From Campylobacter sp. RM16189 (GTDB lineage: Bacteria > Campylobacterota > Campylobacteria > Campylobacterales > Campylobacteraceae): 64,000 bases of DNA. The stretch is from NCBI RefSeq assembly GCF_012978815.1, contig NZ_LIWR01000006.1:62001-126000 (forward strand). Reading direction: 5' to 3'. Positions 44,289 through 52,828 of this stretch are shown here, piece after piece; positions within the stretch are counted from its first letter, which is position 1, and each line of letters starts with the position of its first letter. The position numbers were made by a program, and so were the translations under genes. The notes under the pieces were generated by a model that ran no database searches, was not told the DNA's origin, and was given only the letters and a program-made list of their open reading frames with translations.

Positions 44289-44464
44289 TAAATTTAAAAT
44301 TTAAGAAATATGCTAAAAAATCATATCTAAAAAGCTTCAAGATACCCAATACTACGATATAAACTAAGTTTAAGTTTTATGCTTTATTTAAGTGAAAATC
44401 TAATACAATTCAAATACAAATTTTAATAAAATAACTCTGTTTTATTAAAATTTAAAGGAAGTCG

Positions 44465-45247
44465 ATGCAGCCGATTTATACTACGCAGATCACCAAATTT
44501 AAAGGCGATACGCAATTTTTAAAAGATGATATCTTGGTTCGTGAGATCAAGCTTGAAATTCAGATCAACGACAGGCGATTTGGCGCGATGATGGCAACGC
44601 CTGTAGATCAAGAAACACTTGCCGTGGGCTATCTCATAAGCGAAAATATCATAGCTAAAGCAAGCGATATAAGCGATGTGAAGCTTGATGATGACGGACT
44701 TAGCGTAAAGATAACCGCAAAGGTAAATGAAGGCAGTATGAAGCGCTTTGACGAAGAGGCTATCATCATAAGCGGATGCGGCAGAGGCCAAACCGCTAAC
44801 ATCGATCCTGAGGCTATGTCTGCTAGGGTTGTAAAGGCTGATATCAAATTTAAAAAAGATGAAATTTTAAAGCAGATGAGGCAGTTTTACACTCAGTGTG
44901 AGCTTTACGAGATGACAGGCTGTGTGCATACGGCAAAGCTTTATGTCGATGAAAATACATTTTTTATCGGCGAGGATATCGCTCAGCACAACACTATCGA
45001 TAAGGCTGTAGGCAAGGCTTGCTTAGCAGGAGTTGATCTAAGTAAGACATTTTTAATGGTTAGCGGAAGACTAAGCTCGGAGATGGTGGCAAAGGCTGTT
45101 ATGCACGGTGTGCCAGCACTTGTTTCGCGCACGGCTCCCACTAGCCTTGGAGTGCTGATAGCGCGTAAGTTTAACCTTACTCTTTGCGGATTTGCAAGGG
45201 GTGAAAATATGAACGTTTATAGCGGACTTGAGAGGATTATAGGATGA
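44465..45247 (+). CDS. fdhD: Formate dehydrogenase accessory sulfurtransferase FdhD
   Basis: A 260-residue protein that transfers sulfur from IscS to the Mo/W-pterin and is required for FDH activity. Landmarks are ETLAVGYLISENII (about 50-63), the flexible-loop SGCGRGQ (103-109), MTGCVHTAKLYV and NTIDKAVGKACLAGVDLSK. The usual CxxC of the loop reads CGRG here: Cys105 is kept, and the position three residues later is Gly. It overlaps the downstream regulator by 4 bp. Confidence 0.93.
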   Translation: MQPIYTTQITKFKGDTQFLKDDILVREIKLEIQINDRRFGAMMATPVDQETLAVGYLISENIIAKASDISDVKLDDDGLSVKITAKVNEGSMKRFDEEAIIISGCGRGQTANIDPEAMSARVVKADIKFKKDEILKQMRQFYTQCELYEMTGCVHTAKLYVDENTFFIGEDIAQHNTIDKAVGKACLAGVDLSKTFLMVSGRLSSEMVAKAVMHGVPALVSRTAPTSLGVLIARKFNLTLCGFARGENMNVYSGLERIIG

Positions 45248-45969
45248 GTAAAGAGGTCGAAAATTTGATAAATGATCTGCTTAATTCAAACGGCAGACTT
45301 GATTGCGGTTCGGCTTTTAAAATTTCAGCTAAGACAAACACGCCTATTGAAGAGGTTGGCAAGATAGCTTCAGATATCGGTGTTAAGATAGATAACTGCG
45401 AGCTTGGGCAGTTTGGAAAGCTTGATTGTGAAAGCGGGAGTGTAGAGGTTTTAGCTAAGCTTGAGCCGTTTTTGGATGAGAAAAGAAGGATATTTTGCGC
45501 TGATGGTAGAGACGCGGCTAAAGGAGTTGGATTAAAGAAAATTCGCTCAACTTTAAAAGATTATAAGATCGACGTAAAATACTGCAAACTCGGCTGTTTT
45601 AAAGAAAAAAAAGGCAAGACAATGGTAGTAAAAACTAAAACATGGATAGAAAATAATGAAGGCGAGCTAATATTTGGCAAAGGCAAAACCGAAGTGCTTG
45701 AGGTGATCGCTCAGGTTGGCTCTATCTCTAAAGCGGCTGAAATTTTAGGAATGAACTATAAAAAGTGCTGGAATCACTTGCAAATTTTACAAAAAAATAT
45801 GAAAGAAGATCTTGTAAATACAAAGCAAGGCGGAGGAGATAATGCAGGAACCACGCTAAATGAACGCGCTTATGAGCTCATTAACGCATATAAGCAGCTT
45901 CAAGCCGATATCGAAGAGTACGCAAACAAGCGCTTTAAAGAGCTGTTTATCAAAAAACAAGAGAAATAA
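45244..45969 (+). CDS. ModE-like winged-helix regulator beside fdhD
   Basis: A 241-residue protein. The C-terminal half (about 135-235) is a ModE/LysR-type winged helix: EVIAQVGSISKAAEILGMNYKKCWNHLQ, then NTKQGGGDNAGTTLNERAYELI. The N-terminal half holds two similar short modules, one ending VKIDNCELGQFG and the other VKYCKLGCF. It has no TOBE/Mop domains. C. jejuni has a ModE-type gene in this place next to fdhD, so control of FDH or molybdenum genes is likely; the ligand sensed by the N-terminal repeats is unknown. Confidence 0.75.
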   Translation: MSKEVENLINDLLNSNGRLDCGSAFKISAKTNTPIEEVGKIASDIGVKIDNCELGQFGKLDCESGSVEVLAKLEPFLDEKRRIFCADGRDAAKGVGLKKIRSTLKDYKIDVKYCKLGCFKEKKGKTMVVKTKTWIENNEGELIFGKGKTEVLEVIAQVGSISKAAEILGMNYKKCWNHLQILQKNMKEDLVNTKQGGGDNAGTTLNERAYELINAYKQLQADIEEYANKRFKELFIKKQEK

Positions 45970-45995
45970 CAACCAAATTTATACAAGGGAGAAAA

Positions 45996-46184
45996 ATGTA
46001 TATCAAACTAAATGACAGAGTCTATCTTAACAAAGATAAGATCACAAGAGTAAAAGTTGATAGCGTGCAAGACGGTATCAGGATCCGCTTCTACGAAGGA
46101 CAAAATCAAGTTGCAAAGAGCGGAAAATTCGAAAGCGAAGCAAAAGCTATCGAATGGCTTGAGAAAAACTTCATCAACAAATAA
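45996..46184 (+). CDS. Small conserved-looking protein of the fdh/sel region
   Basis: A 62-residue basic protein (MYIKLNDRVYLNKDKIT and so on) with alternating strands and a C-terminal helix (AIEWLEKNFINK). It has a good GGGAG ribosome binding site and lies 26 bp after the regulator, probably in the same operon. I do not recognise it. Its frame is more protein-like than the opposite-strand alternatives. Confidence 0.65.
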   Translation: MYIKLNDRVYLNKDKITRVKVDSVQDGIRIRFYEGQNQVAKSGKFESEAKAIEWLEKNFINK

Positions 46185-46195
46185 CAACCACAAAA

Positions 46196-46218
46196 GGCGC
46201 TTAGCAGATTTAGGCGCC
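46196..46218 (+). terminator. Hairpin after the small protein
   Basis: GGCGC and GCGCC flank a 13-base loop, followed by GTAATTTTT. A weak terminator before the yedF promoter. Confidence 0.5.
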
Positions 46219-46284
46219 GTAATTTTTAAATTTCACTTCTTTTAAAATTCAACTTCGCTTTTAAATCTTTAAAATTTAAAATGA

Positions 46285-46336
46285 TATAATCTCTTCTAAG
46301 CTTCAAGGTTTATCGGGCTTAGTCCGTTTGAAGAGA
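46285..46336 (+). promoter_or_regulatory. Promoter and nested inverted repeats before yedF-selD
   Basis: TGATATAAT provides an extended -10 (TATAAT at 46285-46290). Immediately after, TCTCTTC (46290-46296) and GAAGAGA (46330-46336) enclose CTAAGC (46296-46301) and GCTTAG (46317-46322). The inner repeat can form a leader hairpin; the outer one spans the predicted start site and could be an operator. Confidence 0.5.
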
Positions 46337-46353
46337 CAAGAAAAAGGAAAAAC

Positions 46354-46950
46354 ATGCAAATAGATTGTAGAAATTTAGAGTGCCCTCAGCCGGTTATAAA
46401 CACTAAAAACGCCTTAAATGAGCTAAAAGAGGGCGAAATTTTAGAAATTTTAGTAAATGCCGTAGCTCCAAAAGAAAATATCAGTCGCTTTTTAACTTCT
46501 CAAAATATCAAATTTACTATGACCGAAGATAATGATGAAGTGATAATTAGAGCCGTTAAAAGCGGGGCTGAGATAAAGAGTGAAAATTTTGATGAATTTC
46601 TTTGTAAAACTCCTAGCAAGGCCAGCAAAGTTATTTATATCAGCGAAGAGCACGCAGGCAGCGGACCTGTAGGCGTTGGGCTCATGTCAAAATTTATAGG
46701 CGCGCTTCTTCAGCTTGAAACTAAGCCTTATGCGGTTATTTGCGTAAATAACGCTGTAAAGATGACTACCGATCGCGGACACGTTAGCTTTGCGCCATTA
46801 AAAGAGCTTGAAAAAGCAGGTGTGAAAATTTTAAGCTGCGGAAGCTGCTTGGAGGCTTATAAGCTGGTTGATAAATTAAGCGTCGGCGAGATTACAAACG
46901 CTTATGAGGTCGTGAATATGCTTGCCAAATATGATGTGATAAAACTATGA
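46354..46950 (+). CDS. yedF: Selenium metabolism protein YedF
   Basis: A 198-residue protein. Its N-terminal TusA/SirA-like domain (IDCRNLECPQPVINTKNAL, Cys10 in the CPxP motif) is followed by a DsrE-like half (GSGPVGVGLMSKFIGALLQL, and CGSCLEAYKLVDKL). YedF is regularly encoded next to selD and is thought to carry selenium or sulfur to SelD. The stop codon overlaps the selD start as ATGA. Confidence 0.9.
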   Translation: MQIDCRNLECPQPVINTKNALNELKEGEILEILVNAVAPKENISRFLTSQNIKFTMTEDNDEVIIRAVKSGAEIKSENFDEFLCKTPSKASKVIYISEEHAGSGPVGVGLMSKFIGALLQLETKPYAVICVNNAVKMTTDRGHVSFAPLKELEKAGVKILSCGSCLEAYKLVDKLSVGEITNAYEVVNMLAKYDVIKL

Positions 46951-47972
46951 TGTATAACGATAAAAGACTTACTAAATTTGTAGCTGCTGCGGGTTGAGCT
47001 GCCAAACTTGACCCGTTGGGTCTACACAAAAGCATTGGCGATCTTGACTTAGCGCATCCAAATTTGCTAACGCGCGTGGATACAAATGAAGACGCGAGTG
47101 TATTTAAGCTAAGCGATGAGATTGCGCTCGTACAAACGCTTGACTTCATCACGCCGGTTGTCGATGATCCATATCTTTACGGTCAAATAGCTGCTGCAAA
47201 CTCTCTTAGCGATATCTTTGCCATGGGCGCAAAGGTTATAAATGCACTAAATATCGTGGGCTTTGATAGCTGCCACCTTGAGCCTGAAGTTTTAAGCGAA
47301 ATTTTGCAAGGCGGACTAAGTAAGGTGCGTGAGTGCGGCGGCGCTCTTGTGGGTGGACATAGTATCGCAACTAAAGAGATGTACTACGGACTTAGTGTAA
47401 CGGGAAGCGTGCATCCAAGCAAATTTTGGGCGAATAATACAGCCCGCGCGGGCGACGTGCTAATCTTAACAAAGCCTCTTGGAATGGGTGCGTTAAGCAC
47501 TTCGATCAAGGCTGATATGCTGGAGTTAAAGCAGATAAAAGAGGCTGCAAACTATATGGCTCAGCTAAATTTTTACGCTGTTGGCGCCATGAGTGAAATT
47601 TGTGTTTCTGCGGCTACCGATGTAACAGGATTTGGTTTTTTGGGGCATTTAAGCGAGATGTTAAGAGATGATATAGGCTTTGAAATTTTTGCCGATAAGG
47701 TGCCTATCTTAAAGAGTGCAAAAGAGATGGCGAGTATGGGACTTTTGCCTGCGGGAAGTTATAAAAACCGCGAATTTGCAAGTAAATTTGTAATCGGAAA
47801 AGAGGCTGATATACTGCTTTACGATGCTCAAACTTCAGGCGGACTTTTGCTTGCAGTTGATGAAAAGCAGGCAAATTTAACTCTTGAACGACTAAAAGAG
47901 GCAGGATATGAGATGAGTTCTATAGTAGGTTGTGTTACTAAAAATAACACAAATAAGATAAATTTAATTTAG
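46947..47972 (+). CDS. selD: Selenide, water dikinase SelD, selenocysteine-containing
   Basis: A 341-residue enzyme that makes selenophosphate from selenide and ATP. The frame runs from ATG 46947 through TGA 46995-46997 (codon 17) to 47972. The TGA replaces the active-site Cys17 of E. coli SelD (AAG-U-AAKLDP). Later motifs are ADxxTPVVDDPYLYGQIAAANSLSDIFAMGA, LVGGHSI, LTKPLGMGALSTSIKA and ATDVTGFGFLGHL. Gene callers would start at 47016 and lose the catalytic residue. SelD is therefore both the supplier of Sec and dependent on it. Confidence 0.95.
46998..47025 (+). promoter_or_regulatory. bSECIS element of selD
   Basis: GACCC (47010-47014) and GGGTC (47018-47022) form a perfect 5 bp stem with the loop GTT, 12 bases after the Sec TGA. 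Confidence 0.65.
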
Positions 47973-48205
47973 GATAAATCTAAAAATTGATAAATATTGA
48001 AATATTGATGAGGTTTTGATAATAGTGTATAGTGCTTTATGGATAGAAAATTAATCTTTCTAATCTGACACAGTCATTATTTAGCCATTTGTTTAAATTT
48101 CATCTATATTTAATACCTGTTATAAAATATATAGTAAAGTGAATTTTAAGGATTCGTTTTTTATTTTAAAAAGCAAGCCTTAATTTATTTTTACAAGGAG
48201 CAGAA

Positions 48206-48505
48206 ATGGCTACAAAAGAGATTAACCTAGAGGATTTAAAAAACGATATCGATGCTCTGAAATCAGATTTGAAAGATATTGTAAAATCAATTAAAGATAT
48301 CGGAGTTTCCAAAGTTGAGGCAGGCAAGGATAAAATTTTAGACCAGATAGATGTTGAAGAGATCAAAAAATACATCGACGAGCTAAAAGCAAAAGGCAAA
48401 GATAGCATCGATAGCGTAAATGACACTATCAAAGAAGATCCTATAAAAAGCGTTGCCATAGCTGCCGGAGTTGGCTTCGTGCTAGCTTGGTTGCTCAAAA
48501 AATAA
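48206..48505 (+). CDS. DUF883/YqjD-ElaB-like membrane-anchored protein
   Basis: A 99-residue protein. It has a long charged amphipathic helix, then the family ending DPIKSVAIAAGVGFVLAWLLKK, one transmembrane helix with a Lys-Lys tail. YqjD-like proteins sit at the inner membrane and some bind ribosomes. It is the first of three small genes in the E. coli yqjDEK order. CAAGGAG precedes the ATG. The 233 bp gap before it (47973-48205) shows only AT-rich promoter-like DNA. Confidence 0.82.
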   Translation: MATKEINLEDLKNDIDALKSDLKDIVKSIKDIGVSKVEAGKDKILDQIDVEEIKKYIDELKAKGKDSIDSVNDTIKEDPIKSVAIAAGVGFVLAWLLKK

Positions 48506-48780
48506 TGGCAAATATATCTGAGTTTATAGTCTCTATTGTAGAGCTTGTCGAGGCTCAGGCTGATGATATCAGGCACTCTTTTTTTAAGAGTGCCAGCGGT
48601 TTTTTGCTTACCGTTACGGCGACTGTATTAGCCATCATAGGATTTATATTTTTCCTTGTCGGGTTAAATATACTTTTAGTTTCTATGATAGGCGAGGTTG
48701 CAGCGTATCTATCGACCTCTTTTGTCGCTTTTATAGCCGCATTTATCATATATAAGGTAGCTTCATGGAAAGCAAGATGA
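48505..48780 (+). CDS. YqjE-like small membrane protein
   Basis: A 91-residue protein from ATG 48505, which overlaps the last base of the preceding stop codon. A short charged N-terminal helix is followed by two transmembrane helices (FLLTVTATVLAIIGFIFFLVG and VAAYLSTSFVAFIAAFIIYKVA), as in YqjE/phage-holin superfamily III proteins. The open frame extends 18 bp upstream, but that start lies inside the previous gene. Confidence 0.75.
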   Translation: MANISEFIVSIVELVEAQADDIRHSFFKSASGFLLTVTATVLAIIGFIFFLVGLNILLVSMIGEVAAYLSTSFVAFIAAFIIYKVASWKAR

Positions 48781-49007
48781 CAAGAGAAAAGCTTGGCGTA
48801 GTCGTCGCTATGCTTGAGGGAAGGGATAAGAACAAAAAGCACTTAAGACTCGAAGAGGCAAAGCTTAGGATGCTTTTAAACGATCCCGGCTTTGACATCT
48901 CTCGTGAGCTTAAATTTATAAATCAAGGCATGATTGCCGATGCTTTAATAAATTTTATAAATAAAAATTTGATTATGCCCGCTTTAATCAAGCTTTTTAA
49001 AAGATAG
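48765..49007 (+). CDS. Small basic protein in the YqjK position
   Basis: An 80-residue protein, mostly helical, ending MPALIKLFKR. It overlaps the preceding gene by 16 bp. It has no transmembrane helix and I do not recognise the family; the place in the operon is that of yqjK in E. coli, but the sequence gives no proof. Confidence 0.6.
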   Translation: MESKMTREKLGVVVAMLEGRDKNKKHLRLEEAKLRMLLNDPGFDISRELKFINQGMIADALINFINKNLIMPALIKLFKR

Positions 49008-49041
49008 AATAGATAAAATAACTATCATAAAAGGAGATTTT

Positions 49042-49671
49042 ATGGATTATTTGGAAATCATAAATTTTCGCCACGCTTGCAAAATTTTTGATGAAAATAA
49101 AAAGATCAAAAAAGCCGATTTTGAGTTTATCCTAGAAGCCGGTAGGCTTAGTCCAAGCTCGCTCGGGCTTGAGCAATGGGATTTTATAGTTGTCCAAAAC
49201 TCTGTTATGCGCGAGAAGATAAAAGAAAAATCTTGGGGGCAAGCTCAAATCACTACTTGTTCTCATCTTGTAGTTGTCCTTGCAAAGATCTCTGAGCTAA
49301 AAAGCGGTAGCGAGTATATAGATAAGATGATAGATAGATTTCCTTTTAAATCGCCTGAAGAGCGCGCAGCTAAAGAGGAGTTTTATAAAACCAAATTAGC
49401 GCAAAAGCTTCAAGATAATGATGAGATTATCTTTCAGTGGGCGCACGAACAGTGTCTTTTTGCGGCTTTAAATATGATGAATGCGGCGGCAAGTATTGGG
49501 GTAGATAGTTGCCCTATGGAGGGCTTTGAGCGCGAAGAGGTAGGTAAAATTTTAGGCATTGACCCGCTTAAGCACCGCGTAGCTATCATCGTGCCGTTTG
49601 GCTATAGACTAAATGAACAACCTCCAAAGTATCGCCGTGATATGAGTGATGTCGTAAAGTGGATAGAGTAG
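49042..49671 (+). CDS. FrxA-like NAD(P)H nitroreductase family protein
   Basis: A 209-residue FMN enzyme. FRHACKIFDENKKIKKADFEFILEAGRLSPSSLGLEQWDFIVV is the typical nitroreductase start with FMN-contacting residues, and SIGVDSCPMEGFEREEVGKILGI plus VPFGYRLNEQP complete the fold. The pattern is nearer Helicobacter FrxA than RdxA. Nitroreductases of this group activate nitroimidazoles; the normal substrate may be flavin or quinone. Confidence 0.85.
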   Translation: MDYLEIINFRHACKIFDENKKIKKADFEFILEAGRLSPSSLGLEQWDFIVVQNSVMREKIKEKSWGQAQITTCSHLVVVLAKISELKSGSEYIDKMIDRFPFKSPEERAAKEEFYKTKLAQKLQDNDEIIFQWAHEQCLFAALNMMNAAASIGVDSCPMEGFEREEVGKILGIDPLKHRVAIIVPFGYRLNEQPPKYRRDMSDVVKWIE

Positions 49672-49696
49672 ATTCAGGGGCTATTAACCCTGAATC
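49671..49696. terminator. Bidirectional terminator after the nitroreductase
   Basis: GATTCAGGG and CCCTGAATC form a perfect 9 bp stem with an 8-base loop between convergent genes. Confidence 0.85.
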
Positions 49697-49698
49697 TA

Positions 49699-50418
49699 TT
49701 ATAAAGTAAACTTTAGTAGTCTGACTATCTCTTTGCCTGTTTCCTTAAGCATTAAATCACTGCTTAGGCCAAATCTGTTGCCAAGAAAATACGTTATTAC
49801 AACCAAAGTTCCATCTTTGTTTTTAAAGTAGTAAAATTTCTTTCCTCCGGCTTCGCTTTGTTTAATATCTACATTATCATCGCCAAACGCTTTTATAAAG
49901 TCATCTTTATAGCTTATTCCTACACATATTATTAATTTTGGTTTGTAAATTTTTACCCTTTTTCTCATCTCTTTAAAGCGGTTTTCTTGTATCCATTGTA
50001 TATACTCGTTCTTGGTTTTAAAGCCTGTAGCGATGCTAAGTTGCTTATTCCAGAGAGCAAAGTCGGTATTTTTAAAAGCCAAAGGATATAAATTTAGCTT
50101 AAAATAACCTTTTGAATTGATAACAAACGGTTTTACTTCCTCATTAAACTTTAAAATGTCGGCATATCCGTTTAAAGACGCTAAAAGTTTGAGAGCTTTT
50201 TGATTAAATTGATAGGCTAAATTTTCTTCGTTGTTTTTATAGCCTTTAGGTATGCTTTCGTCATTGTTTTTTAAAATATTTTCTAACTCATCTTCATTAA
50301 AGCCCTTCCCCCACTCTATGCCGCATAGCCACGCGCTTGGATTCTCAGGCGACCCTATATCTCCGCCATCACATCCGCTAAAGCCTAAAGCCCACCTTTT
50401 AAAATATTCTTCTGTCAT
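49699..50418 (-). CDS. Hypothetical protein, possibly uracil-DNA-glycosylase-like fold
   Basis: A 239-residue soluble protein. It begins with WALGFSGCDGGDIGSPENPSAWLCGIEWG and contains FKLNLYPLAFKN (about 105) and KPKLIICVGISYKDDF (about 160). The alternation resembles the UDG superfamily (an early Gly/Pro-rich loop, a NLYPL strand, then LIICVG), but the catalytic motifs are not clear enough to claim activity. It lies 17 bp from the SGNH gene on the same strand. Confidence 0.55.
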   Translation of the reverse strand: MTEEYFKRWALGFSGCDGGDIGSPENPSAWLCGIEWGKGFNEDELENILKNNDESIPKGYKNNEENLAYQFNQKALKLLASLNGYADILKFNEEVKPFVINSKGYFKLNLYPLAFKNTDFALWNKQLSIATGFKTKNEYIQWIQENRFKEMRKRVKIYKPKLIICVGISYKDDFIKAFGDDNVDIKQSEAGGKKFYYFKNKDGTLVVITYFLGNRFGLSSDLMLKETGKEIVRLLKFTL

Positions 50419-50435
50419 ATTATCCTCTTTGGCAT

Positions 50436-51422
50436 TTATTTTAAAATCTCAATTATTACGAATTTTGCCGCTTGGATTGAACCATGCATGCTTAAGTGCA
50501 CACCGTCATCCTCTCTGAGTGCCTTTTTATTATCGTCTGCTTTTATAAATTTCCCGTTTTTGCAAAGCGCATCTGTTAAAGATATGAACTGCACGCCTTT
50601 TTCGTCTGCCATGCTTTTAAAAATTTTATTTAAATCTCGCATTTTATCGCTATATTTTTTATTTTCCATACAAGGTAGTCCAATCCAAACCATATCTATA
50701 TCGTGTTTTTTGGCTACTTGATATATCTCTTCTACTCTATTTTTATATCCGTTTTTCCAATCATCTGTGCCAAATTTTGCTACTTTGCTACCAAAAGTAG
50801 AGCTATATGTATCATTTGCGCCAAAAGCCGCCATCAAAATAGCGTTTTTATCGCTATTTTCTTCTAGAATTTTATCTAGCTCACTTTGCCAATCATAAAA
50901 TTTCTTGTTAAGTAGTCCGGTGCTTGCTTTGCCTAAATTTTTTACTTTGACTTGTCTGTTTTTTAATAGATTTTCAAACCCCCAACCAAATCCTTTCATG
51001 ATAGAATCTCCGACCAGAATAACCGTTGAGTTTGATTCTAAGCTTACTTTTTTTGACTGAGTTATATTTTTTTGTGGCACTGCCTCAGATTTTTCCGCTA
51101 TCTTTGTTTGGTTTGCGTCTTTAGATGTTTGAGTTAAATTCTGATCTATTTTTTTAGTTATTATAGGTTTTTGCTGGGTTAAATTTATATCCAAATCAGG
51201 TTCTGTTGTTTGGGGTAAAGAAGATGGTTTGTCTTTTAAAAAATTTAGACGCTCAAGTTCTTTGTTTATGAAATTTATAGCAAGGATGCTAAATTCGTCA
51301 AGCTTTGTATCACTCAAAATAAAATCTTTTTGATATTTTGCTTCAAAATATATAGAGAAAGGGTTTAGCAGGATTAAAAATACTATAAGAAGCGCTCCAA
51401 ATATTACCGCAAAAGCTCTCAT
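50436..51422 (-). CDS. SGNH-type O-acetyltransferase/esterase (PatB-like)
   Basis: A 328-residue protein with an N-terminal membrane anchor (FAVIFGALLIVFLILLNPFSIYF), an Asn/Lys/Gln-rich linker, and an SGNH domain: VILVGDSIMKGFGWG (Ser, about 137), AAFGANDTYSS (Asn block) and DDGVHLSMHGSIQ (Asp-His, C-terminal). The MBOAT gene immediately upstream ends where it starts (1 bp overlap). In C. jejuni such a pair (PatA/PatB) O-acetylates peptidoglycan; a capsule or other glycan acceptor is possible. Confidence 0.82.
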   Translation of the reverse strand: MRAFAVIFGALLIVFLILLNPFSIYFEAKYQKDFILSDTKLDEFSILAINFINKELERLNFLKDKPSSLPQTTEPDLDINLTQQKPIITKKIDQNLTQTSKDANQTKIAEKSEAVPQKNITQSKKVSLESNSTVILVGDSIMKGFGWGFENLLKNRQVKVKNLGKASTGLLNKKFYDWQSELDKILEENSDKNAILMAAFGANDTYSSTFGSKVAKFGTDDWKNGYKNRVEEIYQVAKKHDIDMVWIGLPCMENKKYSDKMRDLNKIFKSMADEKGVQFISLTDALCKNGKFIKADDNKKALREDDGVHLSMHGSIQAAKFVIIEILK

Positions 51423-52759
51423 TAAAATCCTTGATAGATGAAATTTGGCATACCGCTAGGCATTAAAAAATATACAATTAATCCGAATAGAGTTAAAAAA
51501 ATCATACTAAAAAATAGATTTATTTTGCTAAAAAAATTAAAAATAATAGATCTAAAATTTATGTTTGCGTATATAAAAGTAAATAGAAAAGCCATCGCAA
51601 AAACAGCTATAATATTTAAATAATCTCCCTCTAAATTTGCTCTCATAGCCTTTAAAAACCTTAACATTCCTGCAAAATCTGTTACAAAAAATATCCATAT
51701 AAAACTAACGAAAATAAAAGTAAAAAATCTCTTTAAAAAATCAAATTTCAATAGATCGATTTCTTTTGTGAGGTTTAAAAATATAACTCCAAATCCATGC
51801 ATTAGTCCCCAGATGATGAAATTTATTCCGGCTCCATGCCAGATACCAGATATAAAAAATACTATTAATACATTTATTTGAGTTGATAAAGCTCCACCCC
51901 TACTACCTCCAAGAGGGATGTAAATATAATTTTTGAAAAAATTCATCAAAGTTATATGCCAGTTTTGCCAAAATTCTTTTAAATTTAATGCAGCGAAAGG
52001 ACGATTGAAATTTGGTGGAAGATTAAATCCGCACATAAGCCCTAGAGCCAAAACAAAGTCCACATATCCACTAAAATCGCAATAAAGCATGATTGAGTAG
52101 CCAAATAGAGTGGCTATGAGCTCTGATGTTTCAAGCGAATGAGGTGCTTGAAAGGCCGGATTTATAATATCAAATAGATGGTTTGCGATTAGAAGTTTTT
52201 TGATAATTGCCAGTGCGAGAAGGGCAAATATCTTATTCTCTTTGCCAAATTCTTTTTTGGTGTTTAGCCTTTCAAAAAATGGCTTTGGTTTTAAAATCGG
52301 ACCTGAAATAATAACTGCAAAGAAGCTCAAGAACAAAAGTGTATCGAGCAAATTTGGCTCATCTATCTCTTGATTATAACTATCTACAAGCAAGATTATG
52401 CTCATAAAAGAGTAAAACGATACTCCAAGAGGCAGAGCTATGTTTTCAAATTTTATTACTCCAAACTTTAGTTCGAAAAAGCCGTTATATTTAAAAAATG
52501 CAAGGGTTAAAACCACAAAAGCAATGCCTAAAAATAGATCAAAAGATGAATTTGTATCGTGGATTTTTTTTGCAAAGAAATATACAATCAGGCTAAAAAC
52601 TATGTTTATGATTAGAAATTTAAGCCCAAGCAGTCCTAAAAACAGATATGAAAAGCCAAGTATTAGCCATTTTTGAGCTTTTATATTTGAATTAAAAAAA
52701 TAATAAAGCAGCCAAAAAATAAAAAAAGAGACTGCAAATTCGATAGAAAAAAGATTCAT
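51422..52759 (-). CDS. MBOAT O-acyltransferase (PatA/AlgI-like)
   Basis: A 445-residue membrane protein with about ten helices that moves acetyl groups across the membrane to the SGNH partner. The AlgI-family signature YCDFSGYVDFVLALGLMCGFNLPPNFNRPF is followed by NLKEFWQNWHITLMNFFKNYIYIPLGGSRGG and the catalytic His in FISGIWHGAGINFIIWGLMHG. It is the first gene of a two-gene operon, with a TATAAT-like -10 on the minus strand at 52782-52787. Confidence 0.92.
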   Translation of the reverse strand: MNLFSIEFAVSFFIFWLLYYFFNSNIKAQKWLILGFSYLFLGLLGLKFLIINIVFSLIVYFFAKKIHDTNSSFDLFLGIAFVVLTLAFFKYNGFFELKFGVIKFENIALPLGVSFYSFMSIILLVDSYNQEIDEPNLLDTLLFLSFFAVIISGPILKPKPFFERLNTKKEFGKENKIFALLALAIIKKLLIANHLFDIINPAFQAPHSLETSELIATLFGYSIMLYCDFSGYVDFVLALGLMCGFNLPPNFNRPFAALNLKEFWQNWHITLMNFFKNYIYIPLGGSRGGALSTQINVLIVFFISGIWHGAGINFIIWGLMHGFGVIFLNLTKEIDLLKFDFLKRFFTFIFVSFIWIFFVTDFAGMLRFLKAMRANLEGDYLNIIAVFAMAFLFTFIYANINFRSIIFNFFSKINLFFSMIFLTLFGLIVYFLMPSGMPNFIYQGF

Positions 52760-52781
52760 AACCTGCCTAAATTTTATTTGG

Positions 52782-52787
52782 ATTATA
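52782..52787 (-). promoter_or_regulatory. -10 box of the MBOAT/SGNH operon
   Basis: Reads TATAAT on the minus strand, 22 bp before the MBOAT start at 52759. Confidence 0.5.
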
Positions 52788-52828
52788 TAAAAAATTTAGT
52801 TTTGAAATCTTTAACATTTAAATTTTGC

